Assembly: GCF_004571025.1 (NCBI RefSeq)
Contig: NZ_SPQT01000027.1
Coordinates: 62,001 to 126,000, forward strand
Origin: Bradyrhizobium niftali
Lineage (GTDB): Bacteria; Pseudomonadota; Alphaproteobacteria; Rhizobiales; Xanthobacteraceae
DNA: 64,000 nt
Reading direction: 5' to 3'
The position numbers and the translations under genes were made by a program. Shown here piece by piece: positions 27,233-36,407 of the stretch. Under the pieces are notes generated by a model that saw nothing but the letters and a program-made list of their open reading frames with translations, was not told where the DNA came from and did not search any database. Each line of letters opens with the position of its first letter. Positions within the stretch are counted from its first letter, which is position 1.

Positions 27233-28021
27233 TCAACGCAGCAGGCGGCGCCGAAATAGTGCTGTCGAGGCGAAAAAGGGCAGGACCGCGTAAACGCAGA
27301 GCGCACCTACGTGCAGGGCAACGCTGTCGGCGCCGCGCTCAAGCATCGCTGGGCGAATAAGGTCGACCGAATGTGCGAGAGGCAACAAGCCGGCGAAATG
27401 CTGAAATGAGCCGGGCAGTTGGCTCGTCGGAAAGACCGCGCCACACAAAAACACCATAGGAGTGAGGACAAGTGTCTGGTAAAACACGAAGTAATCGTAA
27501 CTTGGCGCAAGAGATATGACGACCATAGCAAGGCTGGCGAAGACAAGGCCAGTAAGGGCGATTGCTGGCATCGCATACAGAATGGATGGCCATGAGGCAT
27601 AACCCAGCGTGGCAGCGACGATCCAGATCGCTGTTCCGGCCAGAACGGACTTACTGGCCGCCCACACCAGTTCACCCAGAACGATGTCGCCAAGCGTGAG
27701 CTGAGTGGAGAGGATTGCTTCCCAGGTGCGCTTGGCGTCCATGCGCGCAAAGGCTGCATACATGGTTTCAAAGGTCGCGGACGTCATGGCGCTGGTCGCG
27801 ACCATGCCTGCCGCCAGGAACGCGATGTACGACGTCCCCTCAACGCGCCCCACGATCAGTCCAAGGCCAAAGCCGAGGCCAAACAGATTGGTTATAGGAT
27901 CTGCGAGGTTGCCGAGAATCGATGCAAGTGCGACTTTCTTCCATGCTAGGAAGTTCCGACGCCATACCGCAATCCAATTGTACGCGTTAGCGGGCATCAC
28001 CGCCGCAAAACTTTCACCCAT
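27233..28021 (-). CDS. nodJ: NodJ, Nod-factor ABC exporter permease
   Basis: 262 residues, the usual length. Integral membrane half of the NodIJ exporter (ABC-2 type), with about six hydrophobic spans. Recognisable family segments: NWIAVWRRNFLAWKKVALASILGNLADPITNLFGLGFGLG, SYIAFLAAGMVATSAMTSATFETMYAAFARM, and VFLCGAVFPTSQLP before the last spans. It starts 3 bp after the nodI stop. Confidence 0.97.
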   Translation of the reverse strand: MGESFAAVMPANAYNWIAVWRRNFLAWKKVALASILGNLADPITNLFGLGFGLGLIVGRVEGTSYIAFLAAGMVATSAMTSATFETMYAAFARMDAKRTWEAILSTQLTLGDIVLGELVWAASKSVLAGTAIWIVAATLGYASWPSILYAMPAIALTGLVFASLAMVVISLAPSYDYFVFYQTLVLTPMVFLCGAVFPTSQLPGSFQHFAGLLPLAHSVDLIRPAMLERGADSVALHVGALCVYAVLPFFASTALFRRRLLR

Positions 28022-28024
28022 CGC

Positions 28025-28939
28025 TCACTTCTCCATCTCGCGCCCAGTCAGCCGCAAAAACACGTCCTCGAGATTAGGGGGGCGCTGCAGAATACGAAGG
28101 CCCGCCCGCCCGCGCAGTTTCACGCGTACCTGGTCCGGATATGGTGTATAACAAAAGAGCGTCTCTCCACTCACTTCGATGTGCCGTGCATGCGGCCTGA
28201 TCAACTCGCAGAGCTGATGTGGATCATCGCCATAGATTTCGACCACGTTGCAGCCAATATGCTCATCGATCAGGCCGTCCGGCTTGCCTTCGGCGATCTT
28301 GCGTCCACCCTCGAGGACACACAGCCGATCGCACAGGCGTTCGGCCTCTTCCATGAAGTGAGTGGTCAAGAGAATCGTCTTGCCCCGCGCAAGCAGAACT
28401 CGCAGACGTTCCCAAATCAGGTGGCGGGCGTGCGGATCCAAACCAGTCGTCGGCTCGTCCATCACGAGCAGATGCGGGTCATTGATTAGCGCACGCGCCA
28501 GCGTCAGCCGCCGTTTCATGCCACCGGACAGCTCGGCGACGCGCGTGTCCGCGTTGCTTTCGAGGCGTGCAAACTCGAGCAGCGATGGCGCGACCGCCTC
28601 GATCTTGCGAGCGCTCATGCCGAAATAGCGACCAAACACGAGCAGGTTCTCTCGAACGGTGAACTCGCGTTCAAGGTTATCGAACTGCGGCACCACGCCG
28701 ATGCGCACACGCGCCACACGAGCGCGGGAAGGCACAGGCTCATTGAGGACCGTAATCTTGCCTGCGTCCGGCGAAATCATGCCGAGGAGCATACGCGCAA
28801 TCGTGCTCTTGCCAGCTCCATTTGGCCCAAGCAGGCCGAAGCATTCTCCGCGCGCAACCGAAAACGATAGTTCATTGACGATGACCTTGTCGCCAAATGA
28901 CTTTTTCACGCCGGCAAGGTCGATTGCTACGGTGGACAT
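28025..28939 (-). CDS. nodI: NodI, Nod-factor ABC exporter ATPase
   Basis: 304 residues from the ATG at 28939 (MSTVAIDLAGVKKSFGD). The open frame continues upstream into nodU and was not used. ATPase motifs: Walker A GPNGAGKST, Q-loop VVPQFDN, ABC signature LSGGMKRRL, Walker B LLVMDEPTTGLDP, H-loop TTHFMEEAE. With NodJ it exports lipochitooligosaccharides across the inner membrane. It starts 8 bp after the nodU stop. Confidence 0.97.
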   Translation of the reverse strand: MSTVAIDLAGVKKSFGDKVIVNELSFSVARGECFGLLGPNGAGKSTIARMLLGMISPDAGKITVLNEPVPSRARVARVRIGVVPQFDNLEREFTVRENLLVFGRYFGMSARKIEAVAPSLLEFARLESNADTRVAELSGGMKRRLTLARALINDPHLLVMDEPTTGLDPHARHLIWERLRVLLARGKTILLTTHFMEEAERLCDRLCVLEGGRKIAEGKPDGLIDEHIGCNVVEIYGDDPHQLCELIRPHARHIEVSGETLFCYTPYPDQVRVKLRGRAGLRILQRPPNLEDVFLRLTGREMEK

Positions 28940-28947
28940 GGTCACTC

Positions 28948-30657
28948 TTAGGCTGACAGAAGTCGCTCGGCCGACAATGGCTTCCTTACCACCTTGTTGG
29001 TCCAGAGCTGGCCGTCGCACCACACATGCTCGACACGCCCCCATTGGCAGGCCGCGGCAGCATCCGGGAAGAATCCACGTCCATGGAGATTGGCGCTCGT
29101 GTTGCAGAGCAGCGGTATGCCCGTGAGTTGCTCAAATTCGACGAGAAGCGCGGCGATTTTGTGCGGAGAGTTGCGAGAGATTGTCTGCAGCCGGGCGGAG
29201 CCGTCAAGATGGACCACAGCGGGGACCTTGTCGCGCCATTCCGCCCGGGTCTGGTGATCGAACAGCATGTAAGGATCTGGCGTACCTGGGCTGAAAATTT
29301 CTGGCGCCCGATCCTCCAGACAGATCGGCGCCACTGGCCGGAAGTGCTCGCGACGCTTGATGTCGTTGAGATGATCCTTCATCGCCGGGGAGGTCGGCGC
29401 TGCAAGAATGCTTCTGCCGCCCAACGCCCGCGGCCCAAGCTCGGCGCGACCGGAAAGGAAGATGACCGGCTTGTTGTCGGCCAGAATCGCCGCAAGTTCA
29501 CGCAGACTGCATGGCGCCGCCTCCCAATCCGGCGGAAGCTCGCTGTCCTGCAGGTCCGGACCACTGTAGACTGACCATTCCAATGGCCCGAAGCCATTTT
29601 GCGCCGCCATCGCCCCGCAAGCAGCGCCGATTGCCGAGCCGCTGTCATTCGGAAACGGCGGCACCCAAACGTCATCGAACAATCCCGCCGCACGAAGCGC
29701 GCTGTTCCACTTGATATTGAGACCGCAACCTCCGGCGATACATAGATTTCGCGCTCCTGGAAGCGACGAGTGTCGCAGCAGAACCATCGCCATTTCCTGG
29801 ACAAGAAGACGTTCCACGAACACATGAAACGACGCAAGGACGTCCTCCGCTCGCTTGGCCGTCAGGCGCAATGCGCTTGCCTCGAAGAAGTCGTGCATAG
29901 CTGCAAGCGACGATTCCGCATTGTTGATGTCAGCGCGGTAGCGACGAGCTTGCTCCGTGTCAGCGGCGAAGCGCTTTTCATAGAGCTCCTGAAACACTGC
30001 CACGATGCTTTCGTCGACAGAGCCAAGCGCGATGTAAGCCATCAGCTTGCCGGCGATGCCCAAATCCCAACTGGAGCGGTTCGGCTGCCTGTAAGGGCCG
30101 AAGTGAAGGCCAGCGGCAGCATAGGCATGGCCGATCATCGGAAACAGGGATGCAATGAACCGTGCCCCCCGAGGTTCCACATAGTAAAGACGTGGAAAGA
30201 TGCAGCCGTCCCATACCAGGCAGAACGCGGGTTTTCCCGCGCTGGCAAAGGGACTGGTGCTATATGCTGACGCAACGTGTCCCGTGACGTGCGGGTAGCT
30301 CTTATATGGAAACACCTTGCCTCCGAGGATCAGGCCAAAGCCGTCGACGGAATCAAGAAGGCCCTCAGCATGGCGCTCGACATACGGCGCCCCTTTCAGC
30401 GCGATCGGCACAGCGCCACTTAGGACCTGGAACTGCGACTCAATCTCCCCATCCCAGCCGTCGATGACGAACTGATCGATATCCCGCGGATCCAGGCCAT
30501 GCTCCGCCAAGGCGAGCACGACTGCATCGAGGTTCTCGACGGATTGATAGCGTGGACCGTTGCCGCGCTTCTCTTGCTCGGTGCAAAAGACAAGCCGCCC
30601 GTCCTCGACGACAGAAATTGCCCCGTCATGTGTTAACTTGATGCCGCAGATGCGCAT
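28948..30657 (-). CDS. nodU: NodU, Nod-factor 6-O-carbamoyltransferase
   Basis: 569 residues, identical in length to the B. japonicum protein as I recall it. It carbamoylates the O6 position of the non-reducing terminal sugar. Motifs: HDGAISVVEDGRLVFCTEQEKRGNGPRY, NLCIAGGCGLNIKWNSALRAAG, FLSGRAELGPRALGGRSILAAP, CLEDRAPEIF and LLCNTSANLHGRGFFPDAAAACQWG near the end. Paralogous to nolO in the same cluster. It begins 13 bp after nodS. Confidence 0.97.
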   Translation of the reverse strand: MRICGIKLTHDGAISVVEDGRLVFCTEQEKRGNGPRYQSVENLDAVVLALAEHGLDPRDIDQFVIDGWDGEIESQFQVLSGAVPIALKGAPYVERHAEGLLDSVDGFGLILGGKVFPYKSYPHVTGHVASAYSTSPFASAGKPAFCLVWDGCIFPRLYYVEPRGARFIASLFPMIGHAYAAAGLHFGPYRQPNRSSWDLGIAGKLMAYIALGSVDESIVAVFQELYEKRFAADTEQARRYRADINNAESSLAAMHDFFEASALRLTAKRAEDVLASFHVFVERLLVQEMAMVLLRHSSLPGARNLCIAGGCGLNIKWNSALRAAGLFDDVWVPPFPNDSGSAIGAACGAMAAQNGFGPLEWSVYSGPDLQDSELPPDWEAAPCSLRELAAILADNKPVIFLSGRAELGPRALGGRSILAAPTSPAMKDHLNDIKRREHFRPVAPICLEDRAPEIFSPGTPDPYMLFDHQTRAEWRDKVPAVVHLDGSARLQTISRNSPHKIAALLVEFEQLTGIPLLCNTSANLHGRGFFPDAAAACQWGRVEHVWCDGQLWTNKVVRKPLSAERLLSA

Positions 30658-30670
30658 ACGATCCCCTGGT

Positions 30671-31300
30671 CTAGTGGCCGACGTTTGATTGTTCTGACGA
30701 ATGACCCGGCTTCCGGAACCGGACGATCAAGCAGTCTTCGTTGACCGACTCGGTGTGGCAATGCAGACGCTCGACCTCCGATAGGCTCTCGTTGAAGAGA
30801 GCGATCACCGTTTCGGCACCAGCAGCATGGCCCCATCGTTGACATGTGGCATCACGTGCGGACCCGAAAATCAGAGCTCCATTTGGCGCAAGCATACTCA
30901 CTAGGTTGCGGACAGCCGCATGCATCTCGACAATGTCCTTGAGGTAGTAAAGAACTTCGGCCACGACAATCAAATCGAACCGCTCCGTGGTCGAGAACCG
31001 CTGGATGTCGGAGGTCACCCACGTGATATGCGACCACTTCCTGGTCCGTCGTCGCGCTCGCTCGATCGCCTGCGGCATGACATCGACCACGGTGAGTCGT
31101 TCGCATAGCGGCGCCAGCATGCCAGTGAATGCACCGGCTGCACATCCCACTTCGAGGGCACACGCAACGTCTCCATTGCAACGCGACATCCGGAGCATTT
31201 GCGCGTATCGCTCCTGCTCGAAGGAACTACTGTCGAGGCGCCATGGATCGTCGGCAGACAACTCTCGCTCTAATAGCTGATGGTTTGCGTCCAGGATCAT
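30671..31300 (-). CDS. nodS: NodS, Nod-factor N-methyltransferase
   Basis: 209 residues from ATG 31300 (MILDANHQLLERELSADDPWRL). SAM-dependent methyltransferase that N-methylates the deacetylated terminal glucosamine before acylation. SAM-binding motif I is ALEVGCAAGAFTGMLAP, followed by LTVVDVMPQAIERAR and FDLIVVAEVLYYL. GSARDATCQRWGH is characteristic of NodS. It begins 11 bp after the present nodC stop codon. Confidence 0.96.
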   Translation of the reverse strand: MILDANHQLLERELSADDPWRLDSSSFEQERYAQMLRMSRCNGDVACALEVGCAAGAFTGMLAPLCERLTVVDVMPQAIERARRRTRKWSHITWVTSDIQRFSTTERFDLIVVAEVLYYLKDIVEMHAAVRNLVSMLAPNGALIFGSARDATCQRWGHAAGAETVIALFNESLSEVERLHCHTESVNEDCLIVRFRKPGHSSEQSNVGH

Positions 31301-31311
31301 GAGCCTATCAC

Positions 31312-32688
31312 CTACTTGCAGGCGGTCGAACGATCGCAACCGCAAACACTCTTCGTTGCCGCCAGGCTCGATTCAGGGCTCGAAAGCCTCGCCTTATGAA
31401 TTGTTCCAGACATTCCCCTTTTACTTGCAGCATGTCGTCCAGCGTTCGGGTGCAGGATGACAGACTGCTCTTCCCCTTCGGCCGGCACATTGGCGACCTT
31501 GCGCGATAGCCAATCGCTGTTGCTCAAGGTACAAAGCGCATAGGCCTTCAAAGGAAGTAAGAGAAAGATATTGATCGGTGTGTGGAGCGCGAAGCCGAGA
31601 AACCGCAGTTCGCGAGCACGAAGGGCTGCCACACTGCAGCGGACCATTGTCATTGCAGCAATCGTCAATCCCGTCCACCAGGGTACAGAGCCGGCGATTA
31701 GGAGCTGTGCGAGCGCAGCCAGTGATGACAGGGCGAGAAGCAACGGGCCGAGATTTTGCCCGATAACGTCTAGCGTCAGATAGCCATCGAGCTCTGGCAG
31801 CAGGCGTAATGCAAGGAACGTGTCCCGGAAGGTACTGCGCGCCCAGCGGAGTTGCTGGCGTAGATATGGCCCAAGGCTGTCCGGGACGACTGTTGCTGCG
31901 ATCGCGTCCGAGACGTATTCCGTTCGAAATCCCGCCTTGAGCATGAGGATCGTTAGATGGCGATCCTCGCCGAAATCGCTCGGCTTCCCACGAAAGAATT
32001 GGGCTTCGTATTGATCGAGAAGCAAGGCGAGCGCGGAGCGACGATACATGGCACATGGGCCGCAGCAGCACATGACGGCACCGAAACGCGCCTGCGCCGC
32101 GCGCTCCTCGTTGCATGCCAACCAGTATTCCATATCGATCAACCTGGTCAGCCAGGTTTGGCTGCGGTTGCTCGCTATCAACTGACCCATGGCCGCACCG
32201 ACTTCCGGGTCGTGCATCTTCAATACAAGCTTCGTGACGACGTCAGCGGCAATTATCGTATCCGAGTCGACGTTGAGGACCAAGTCACCGGATGAGCTGC
32301 GTATTGCGGCGATCTGCGCCTTGCGCTTTCCAACGTTGTTTGCCAGCAAGATGACGCTGAACCTCGGATCGTTCGCATAGATTTTGTGTACAGGCGCGAC
32401 AACGTCGCGATTTGCAGATCCGTCGTCGACCACATACACCTGTAGCTTTCCGGTGTAGTCCTGACTCGCAAGCGACTCCAGACATTGGGCGAGCGTGATT
32501 GGATCCTCGTTGAAGCACGGTACGATGACGTCTACACTGGGAAGGACCGCTTCCGATCGTCCCAGGCTGTCCTGCAGCGATGGGTTCGTCGCCGGTTGGG
32601 CGTAAAGCGCTTGCGCGCTCTTGTAGATCGTCGAGAGCAGCGCATAAGACGAAACAGCGACAGCGCTTGTTGTAGCGAGCAGGTCCAT
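31312..32688 (-). CDS. nodC: NodC, chitooligosaccharide synthase (C-terminus frameshifted)
   Basis: 458 residues. Membrane GT2 glycosyltransferase that polymerises GlcNAc into the Nod-factor backbone. Catalytic features: VDVIVPCFNEDP, YVVDDGS, VLNVDSDT (DxD), DFGEDRHLT and the Q-x-x-R-W motif QQLRWARSTFRD; N-terminal span and a C-terminal membrane cluster (LGPLLLALSSLAALAQLL and following). Up to ILHPNAGR (residue ~418) it reads as B. japonicum NodC. Beyond that the tail is different, and the expected tail (FIRRGFRALNRAWRQRRVFAVAIVR) is found in the next frame, ending at 31308. An indel near the C4T4 run at 31415-31422 explains this. The catalytic and membrane parts are unaffected. Confidence 0.96.
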   Translation of the reverse strand: MDLLATTSAVAVSSYALLSTIYKSAQALYAQPATNPSLQDSLGRSEAVLPSVDVIVPCFNEDPITLAQCLESLASQDYTGKLQVYVVDDGSANRDVVAPVHKIYANDPRFSVILLANNVGKRKAQIAAIRSSSGDLVLNVDSDTIIAADVVTKLVLKMHDPEVGAAMGQLIASNRSQTWLTRLIDMEYWLACNEERAAQARFGAVMCCCGPCAMYRRSALALLLDQYEAQFFRGKPSDFGEDRHLTILMLKAGFRTEYVSDAIAATVVPDSLGPYLRQQLRWARSTFRDTFLALRLLPELDGYLTLDVIGQNLGPLLLALSSLAALAQLLIAGSVPWWTGLTIAAMTMVRCSVAALRARELRFLGFALHTPINIFLLLPLKAYALCTLSNSDWLSRKVANVPAEGEEQSVILHPNAGRHAASKRGMSGTIHKARLSSPESSLAATKSVCGCDRSTACK

Positions 32689-32704
32689 AGGGTGTCAGTT
32701 TTTT

Positions 32705-33364
32705 TCAGTGAAGTTGAGGGAGTGGACGGATTACAAACCCGCGCCGTTGTAATGCCGGGATCAGATGTGACAGCGCGATGGTGGTCTGATCGCGCAGCGT
32801 GGCATCAGTGCACGGTCGCTCCTCATCAGGAGGATATCCGTCGTGCAGGAGCACAATTGCACCCGGGCGAACGCGCGCTAGCACTGAATTCACAATTCTA
32901 TCAACCCCGGGGCGGGACCAATCTCTCGGATCGACCGACCAGTGCACAGCTGTGAGACCAGCGCTCGCTGACACAGCGAGCACCTCTTGTGTCCACATGC
33001 CGTAAGGTGCTCGCATGTGCCTGGGTGAGGCCTGCGGGCACGCCGAACGGATCGCCTCGCTCGCCGCCAGAACTTCATCGCGTACCTCCGCTGGTCCGCA
33101 TCTGGATAGATCCGGATGCGTCATCGTATGGTTCGCAACCTCGTGCCCTTCCGCGATCATTCGTCGAATGAGTTCAGGTTGTTCGGCCGCGTACGTGCCG
33201 ATCACAAAGAACGTCGCCGGAATCCGATGTTGCGCCAGCACATCGAGCACCTCTGGCGTGCAAAATGGATTTGGCCCATCATCAAAGGTCAAAAAGACGG
33301 GGCGACTTCCACTCACGTCAGCGTAGTCGCAACGGACAGCGGATAGGGGGAAAAGCTCTTTCAC
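32705..33364 (-). CDS. nodB: NodB, chitooligosaccharide deacetylase
   Basis: 219 residues from a GTG that overlaps the nodA stop codon (GTGA). This gives the standard NodB length. Polysaccharide deacetylase of the NodB-homology (CE4) family, removing the acetyl group from the non-reducing terminal GlcNAc. Motifs: VFLTFDDGPNP (catalytic Asp and metal Asp), VANHTMTHPDLS (metal His pair), RAPYGMWTQEV, VHWSVDPRDWS, and AIVLLHDGYPP. Translationally coupled to nodA. Confidence 0.97.
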   Translation of the reverse strand: MKELFPLSAVRCDYADVSGSRPVFLTFDDGPNPFCTPEVLDVLAQHRIPATFFVIGTYAAEQPELIRRMIAEGHEVANHTMTHPDLSRCGPAEVRDEVLAASEAIRSACPQASPRHMRAPYGMWTQEVLAVSASAGLTAVHWSVDPRDWSRPGVDRIVNSVLARVRPGAIVLLHDGYPPDEERPCTDATLRDQTTIALSHLIPALQRRGFVIRPLPQLH

Positions 33365-33993
33365 AACTCGGGCCCGTTCCGATCGATGATCGTCCCGGCC
33401 GGCCACTCGCTTATCGAGCGTCCAACCGGAAAAACCACCACGATCACGTCTTCGATGCGGATCGGCGACAAATTGGGATAGACATCCGGATGCGTGGAGC
33501 GGACGCGAATGCCAGATATGAGGGTTGCGAGCCCCTGCCTTTCGACCAGTCGGGTCATATGTTTCTCGAGCGCAGGCCGAACCGTGCCAAAGCCGAATGG
33601 AATCCCAAGCTGCTGCAGCATGGGATACATCACGCGCATTGCGTGGCTAATTCCCAGGCCTTCAAGATCCGGGCGCACCGCATATAACCCCAGTTCGCCC
33701 ACGAGAAGATCGACCCCACCAACATTGATGAAACGGCGTAGTAGCCCGACGTGAGCAGCTATCCCGCGCGCGTCGTAACCGATTACGCGGATCTCAGGTC
33801 TTGCACCGGCCCAACTTCGGTTGCCCTCAAATGGCTGCGCATTGAACGCACCGGTCGGCCCGTAACTTTTGCGGAAGAACTCGGCGAGCTCGGAATGATC
33901 AGCGAGCCGCAGTTCGCTTTCCCAGCGAAGGCTCCACTGCACTTGAGCGCGCGCAGTAGGAGCTCCCGCAGTCCGGGATGCGGCAATGTTCAT
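33361..33993 (-). CDS. nodA: NodA, Nod-factor N-acyltransferase
   Basis: 210 residues from ATG 33993 with AAGGAAG seven bases upstream; 210 is the usual NodA length. NodA transfers the fatty acyl chain to the free amine made by NodB. Family segments visible: VQWSLRWESELRLADHSELAEFFRKSYGPTGAFNAQPF, ELGLYAVRPDLEGLGISHAMRVMYPMLQQLG, FGTVRPALEKHMTRL and the end VVVFPVGRSISEWPAGTIIDRNGPEL. Second gene of the nodYABC unit. Confidence 0.98.
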   Translation of the reverse strand: MNIAASRTAGAPTARAQVQWSLRWESELRLADHSELAEFFRKSYGPTGAFNAQPFEGNRSWAGARPEIRVIGYDARGIAAHVGLLRRFINVGGVDLLVGELGLYAVRPDLEGLGISHAMRVMYPMLQQLGIPFGFGTVRPALEKHMTRLVERQGLATLISGIRVRSTHPDVYPNLSPIRIEDVIVVVFPVGRSISEWPAGTIIDRNGPEL

Positions 33994-34034
33994 GGCGAGC
34001 TTCCTTGCGCCAGTGGAATTATGAGCGGAGATGG

Positions 34035-34718
34035 TCACGAGAATTCGCTAGTCGCCGAACCGCTGATCAATACTGAAATGCGCTGCCATGCCCCCTCGGA
34101 GCGCGGCACTCCTCGCCTGCACCGCGCCAGCGCCTTCGCTCGCGACGAAGCGATCTCATGGTTCGCGCTCGTCATCCGGACAATGCCCTGCGCGAGATAG
34201 GCCGGAAGATGCCGGCGAGGCGATTGGACTAGCCAGAACCTGTCTGCACCACGGAGCTTTTCGGCCTCGTCTAACATCTCTGTCGACGTTTTGACGTCTG
34301 CGGGCAGGCCTTCGATGCGCGGCGCCTCATCGATGGCGCAGCCGAGTGGCATCAGATCACACTGGTTCTTATACATCTTCGACGCGCCCTGAATGCGGTG
34401 GACAGGCGAGCCATTTGGAGAGTCGCCTGAATGACTGGGCATCCGCAATCTGCGCCTGCCGCTATTTCCCGACACTAGAACGCGGCTGAACGCGCTCTCA
34501 AGTGTACGCGGGTAAACCTGCAATATGGAAACGGATGAAACACGCATACCAAGGTTTATGGAGATCTGCCTGGCGGCTCGATCGAGCAAGCTTCGCACCG
34601 AGACGAAGCGACGCGGCTCGCACGGCGCGCCCATAGCCGCCCTCGAAGCGGATGCGCCGGCTGCTCGCACGTCCAGGAGTTTTTCTCTGAGCCAGCGTGA
34701 ACGAGCAGCAGCCATCAT
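34035..34718 (-). CDS. nodY: NodY, Bradyrhizobium-specific nod operon protein of unknown function
   Basis: 227 residues from the tandem ATG at 34718/34715, which lie after the expected nod-box transcription start; the open frame further upstream would begin too close to the nod box. NodY (NodK in some species) precedes nodA in Bradyrhizobium and is not required for nodulation. Identity rests on position between the nod box and nodA. The protein has no recognised domain (Arg-rich N-terminus, LMPLGCAIDEAPRIEGLPADVKT in the middle). It ends 41 bp before nodA. Confidence 0.85.
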   Translation of the reverse strand: MMAAARSRWLREKLLDVRAAGASASRAAMGAPCEPRRFVSVRSLLDRAARQISINLGMRVSSVSILQVYPRTLESAFSRVLVSGNSGRRRLRMPSHSGDSPNGSPVHRIQGASKMYKNQCDLMPLGCAIDEAPRIEGLPADVKTSTEMLDEAEKLRGADRFWLVQSPRRHLPAYLAQGIVRMTSANHEIASSRAKALARCRRGVPRSEGAWQRISVLISGSATSEFS

Positions 34719-34769
34719 GGTATGCCTGTTTACTTTTGCAAACTGATGTTTGCTATCCAACATCCCGCA

Positions 34770-34816
34770 ATTTGGTAAAATCGATTGTTCCGATGGAACA
34801 CATCCACACGATGGAT
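34770..34816 (-). promoter_or_regulatory. nod box between nodD1 and nodYABCSUIJ
   Basis: On the minus strand this 47-bp element reads ATCCATCGTGTGGATG at one end and AACAATCGATTTTACCAA at the other, the classic conserved halves of the nod box. NodD-type LysR regulators bind it and, with flavonoid, activate the nod operon reading leftwards. It sits 12 bp before the nodD1 start, so NodD1 binding may also affect its own gene. Confidence 0.95.
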
Positions 34817-34827
34817 AGACTCACAAC

Positions 34828-35772
34828 ATGCGGTTCAAGGGACTTGATCTAAACCTTCTGGTTGCGCTCGATGCTCTGATGACGGAGCGCAACCTCACAG
34901 CGGCGGCGCGCAAAATTCACCTGAGCCAGCCCGCTATGAGCGCTGCGACCGCGCGGCTGCGCACCTATTTCCGCGATGAACTGTTCACCATGAGAGGTCG
35001 CGAGCTCGTCCCGACACCTGGCGCGGAGGCGCTTGCAGGTCCGGTGCGCGAGGCCCTGCTGCACATCCAACTCTCGATCATATCGCGGGACGCGTTCGAC
35101 CCTACTCAGTCGAGCCGACGCTTCAGGTTCATCCTCTCCGATTTCATGACGATCGTCTTTCTTCGCAAAATTGTGGACCGTATTGCACAGGAAGCTCCCG
35201 CAGTGCGCTTCGAATTGCTGCCATTTTCCGATGAACCCGATGAGCTGCTCCGCCGGGGCGAGGTGGACTTTCTCATTCTGCCGGAGCTGTTCATGTCGAG
35301 CGCGCATCCTAAGGCGACGCTGTTTGACGAGACCCTCGTATGCGTCGGATGCCGCGAGAACAAGCAGCTATCGCGGCAGCTGACATTCGAGAAATACATT
35401 TCGATGGGGCACGTTACGGCGAAGTTCGGACGGGCGCTCAGACCAAACATCGAAGAGTGGTTCTTGCTTGAGCACGGCGTCAAGAGACGCATTGAGATCG
35501 TTGTGCAGGGCTTTAGCCTGATTCCGCCCATATTGTTAGACACAGGCCGTATCGGCACAATGCCCTTACGACTCGCCAAACACTTCGAAAAGCGGATGCC
35601 ATTGCGGATCGTCGAACCGCCGCTCCCCCTGCCCACATTCACCGAGGCTGTGCAGTGGCCTGCGTTCCACAATACCGATCCGGCGAGCATTTGGATGCGG
35701 CGGATATTGCTGGAGGAAGCATCCAACATGGCATCTGGGCATCAGGAGCCTCCAACTCGCAGGCGCTGCTAG
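34828..35772 (+). CDS. nodD1: NodD1, LysR-type activator of nod genes
   Basis: 314 residues, beginning MRFKGLDLNLLVALDALMTERNLTAAARKIHLSQPAMSAA, the standard NodD helix-turn-helix start. The C-terminal inducer-binding part includes RRFRFILSDFMTIVFLRKIVDRIAQEAPAVRFELLPF and FLILPELFMSSAHPKATLFDETLVCVG. Divergent from the nod operon across the nod box, hence assigned D1. It responds to plant flavonoids. Confidence 0.96.
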   Translation: MRFKGLDLNLLVALDALMTERNLTAAARKIHLSQPAMSAATARLRTYFRDELFTMRGRELVPTPGAEALAGPVREALLHIQLSIISRDAFDPTQSSRRFRFILSDFMTIVFLRKIVDRIAQEAPAVRFELLPFSDEPDELLRRGEVDFLILPELFMSSAHPKATLFDETLVCVGCRENKQLSRQLTFEKYISMGHVTAKFGRALRPNIEEWFLLEHGVKRRIEIVVQGFSLIPPILLDTGRIGTMPLRLAKHFEKRMPLRIVEPPLPLPTFTEAVQWPAFHNTDPASIWMRRILLEEASNMASGHQEPPTRRRC

Positions 35773-36027
35773 GCTCACCGTAAGCCACTCTCGGCACGTT
35801 CCAAACACGCTAACAATCCTTCGACCTGCTCGGCCGCTTTCGTCACTTCAACGTCTCTGAGGCCAAGCTGCCAGCGACGGGCGATCGGCTGCGAAGACTT
35901 GCCGAGTCGTGAGCGTGGCGACCTCGCAGATGAGGCGCTTGCACCGCAAACAGGCAGCGCCCAGCACTATCGCGGCACACCACGCCTCCTCCAGTACAAT
36001 AATGTTTGGCTTGCCCCATAAAATCGC
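35773..36027. other. Spacer between nodD1 and the nodD2 promoter element
   Basis: No gene recognised. Confidence 0.35.
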
Positions 36028-36058
36028 TTGAACCATACACTGCGTCAGGTTGTAGGCT
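36028..36058 (+). promoter_or_regulatory. MerR/NolA-type promoter element upstream of nodD2
   Basis: TTGAAC and TAGGCT are 19 bp apart, with the spacer ending TGCGTCAGGTTG exactly as at other sites of this family. nodD2 begins 350 bp downstream with no gene between. In B. japonicum, NolA is known to be needed for nodD2 expression at high cell density, so this is a good candidate for the NolA target site. Confidence 0.7.
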
Positions 36059-36407
36059 GGCCGCCGTGACTAACGCTGCGCTACGCGGCCCTCGACTGGG
36101 CGCTTTGGCGAACTGACGGCACTGGCCGGACACCGGGTTGATCTGCCATTAACCAACCGACCGGGTCCTGTTGCGTGGCTTGCCGGAAGCGGCGAGACCG
36201 ATCAACTTTGGGACTCCTGACGGCTTCCGGCCGCTGCTGGTCGGCCTACCGCCTTGCTCTCCGTTGTTGCGGTCATTGCACGAGCGTCTTTTTCGCGGTC
36301 GTAGGATGGAAACGATGTCCATTCGTGCGAGCCAATAGGATCTCTCCAGACGCAGCCGTCACCGCTTGGTGTATGCGCCCAATTACGTTCATGCCGGATA
36401 AGAAGAC
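36059..36407. other. Leader region of nodD2
   Basis: About 350 bp with no supported gene. A frame at 36175-36432 overlaps the nodD2 start and lacks coding character. Confidence 0.4.

Noticed and set aside
29026..29574. 182-codon plus-strand frame opposite nodU
   Set aside because: Antisense shadow of the well-supported nodU coding sequence.
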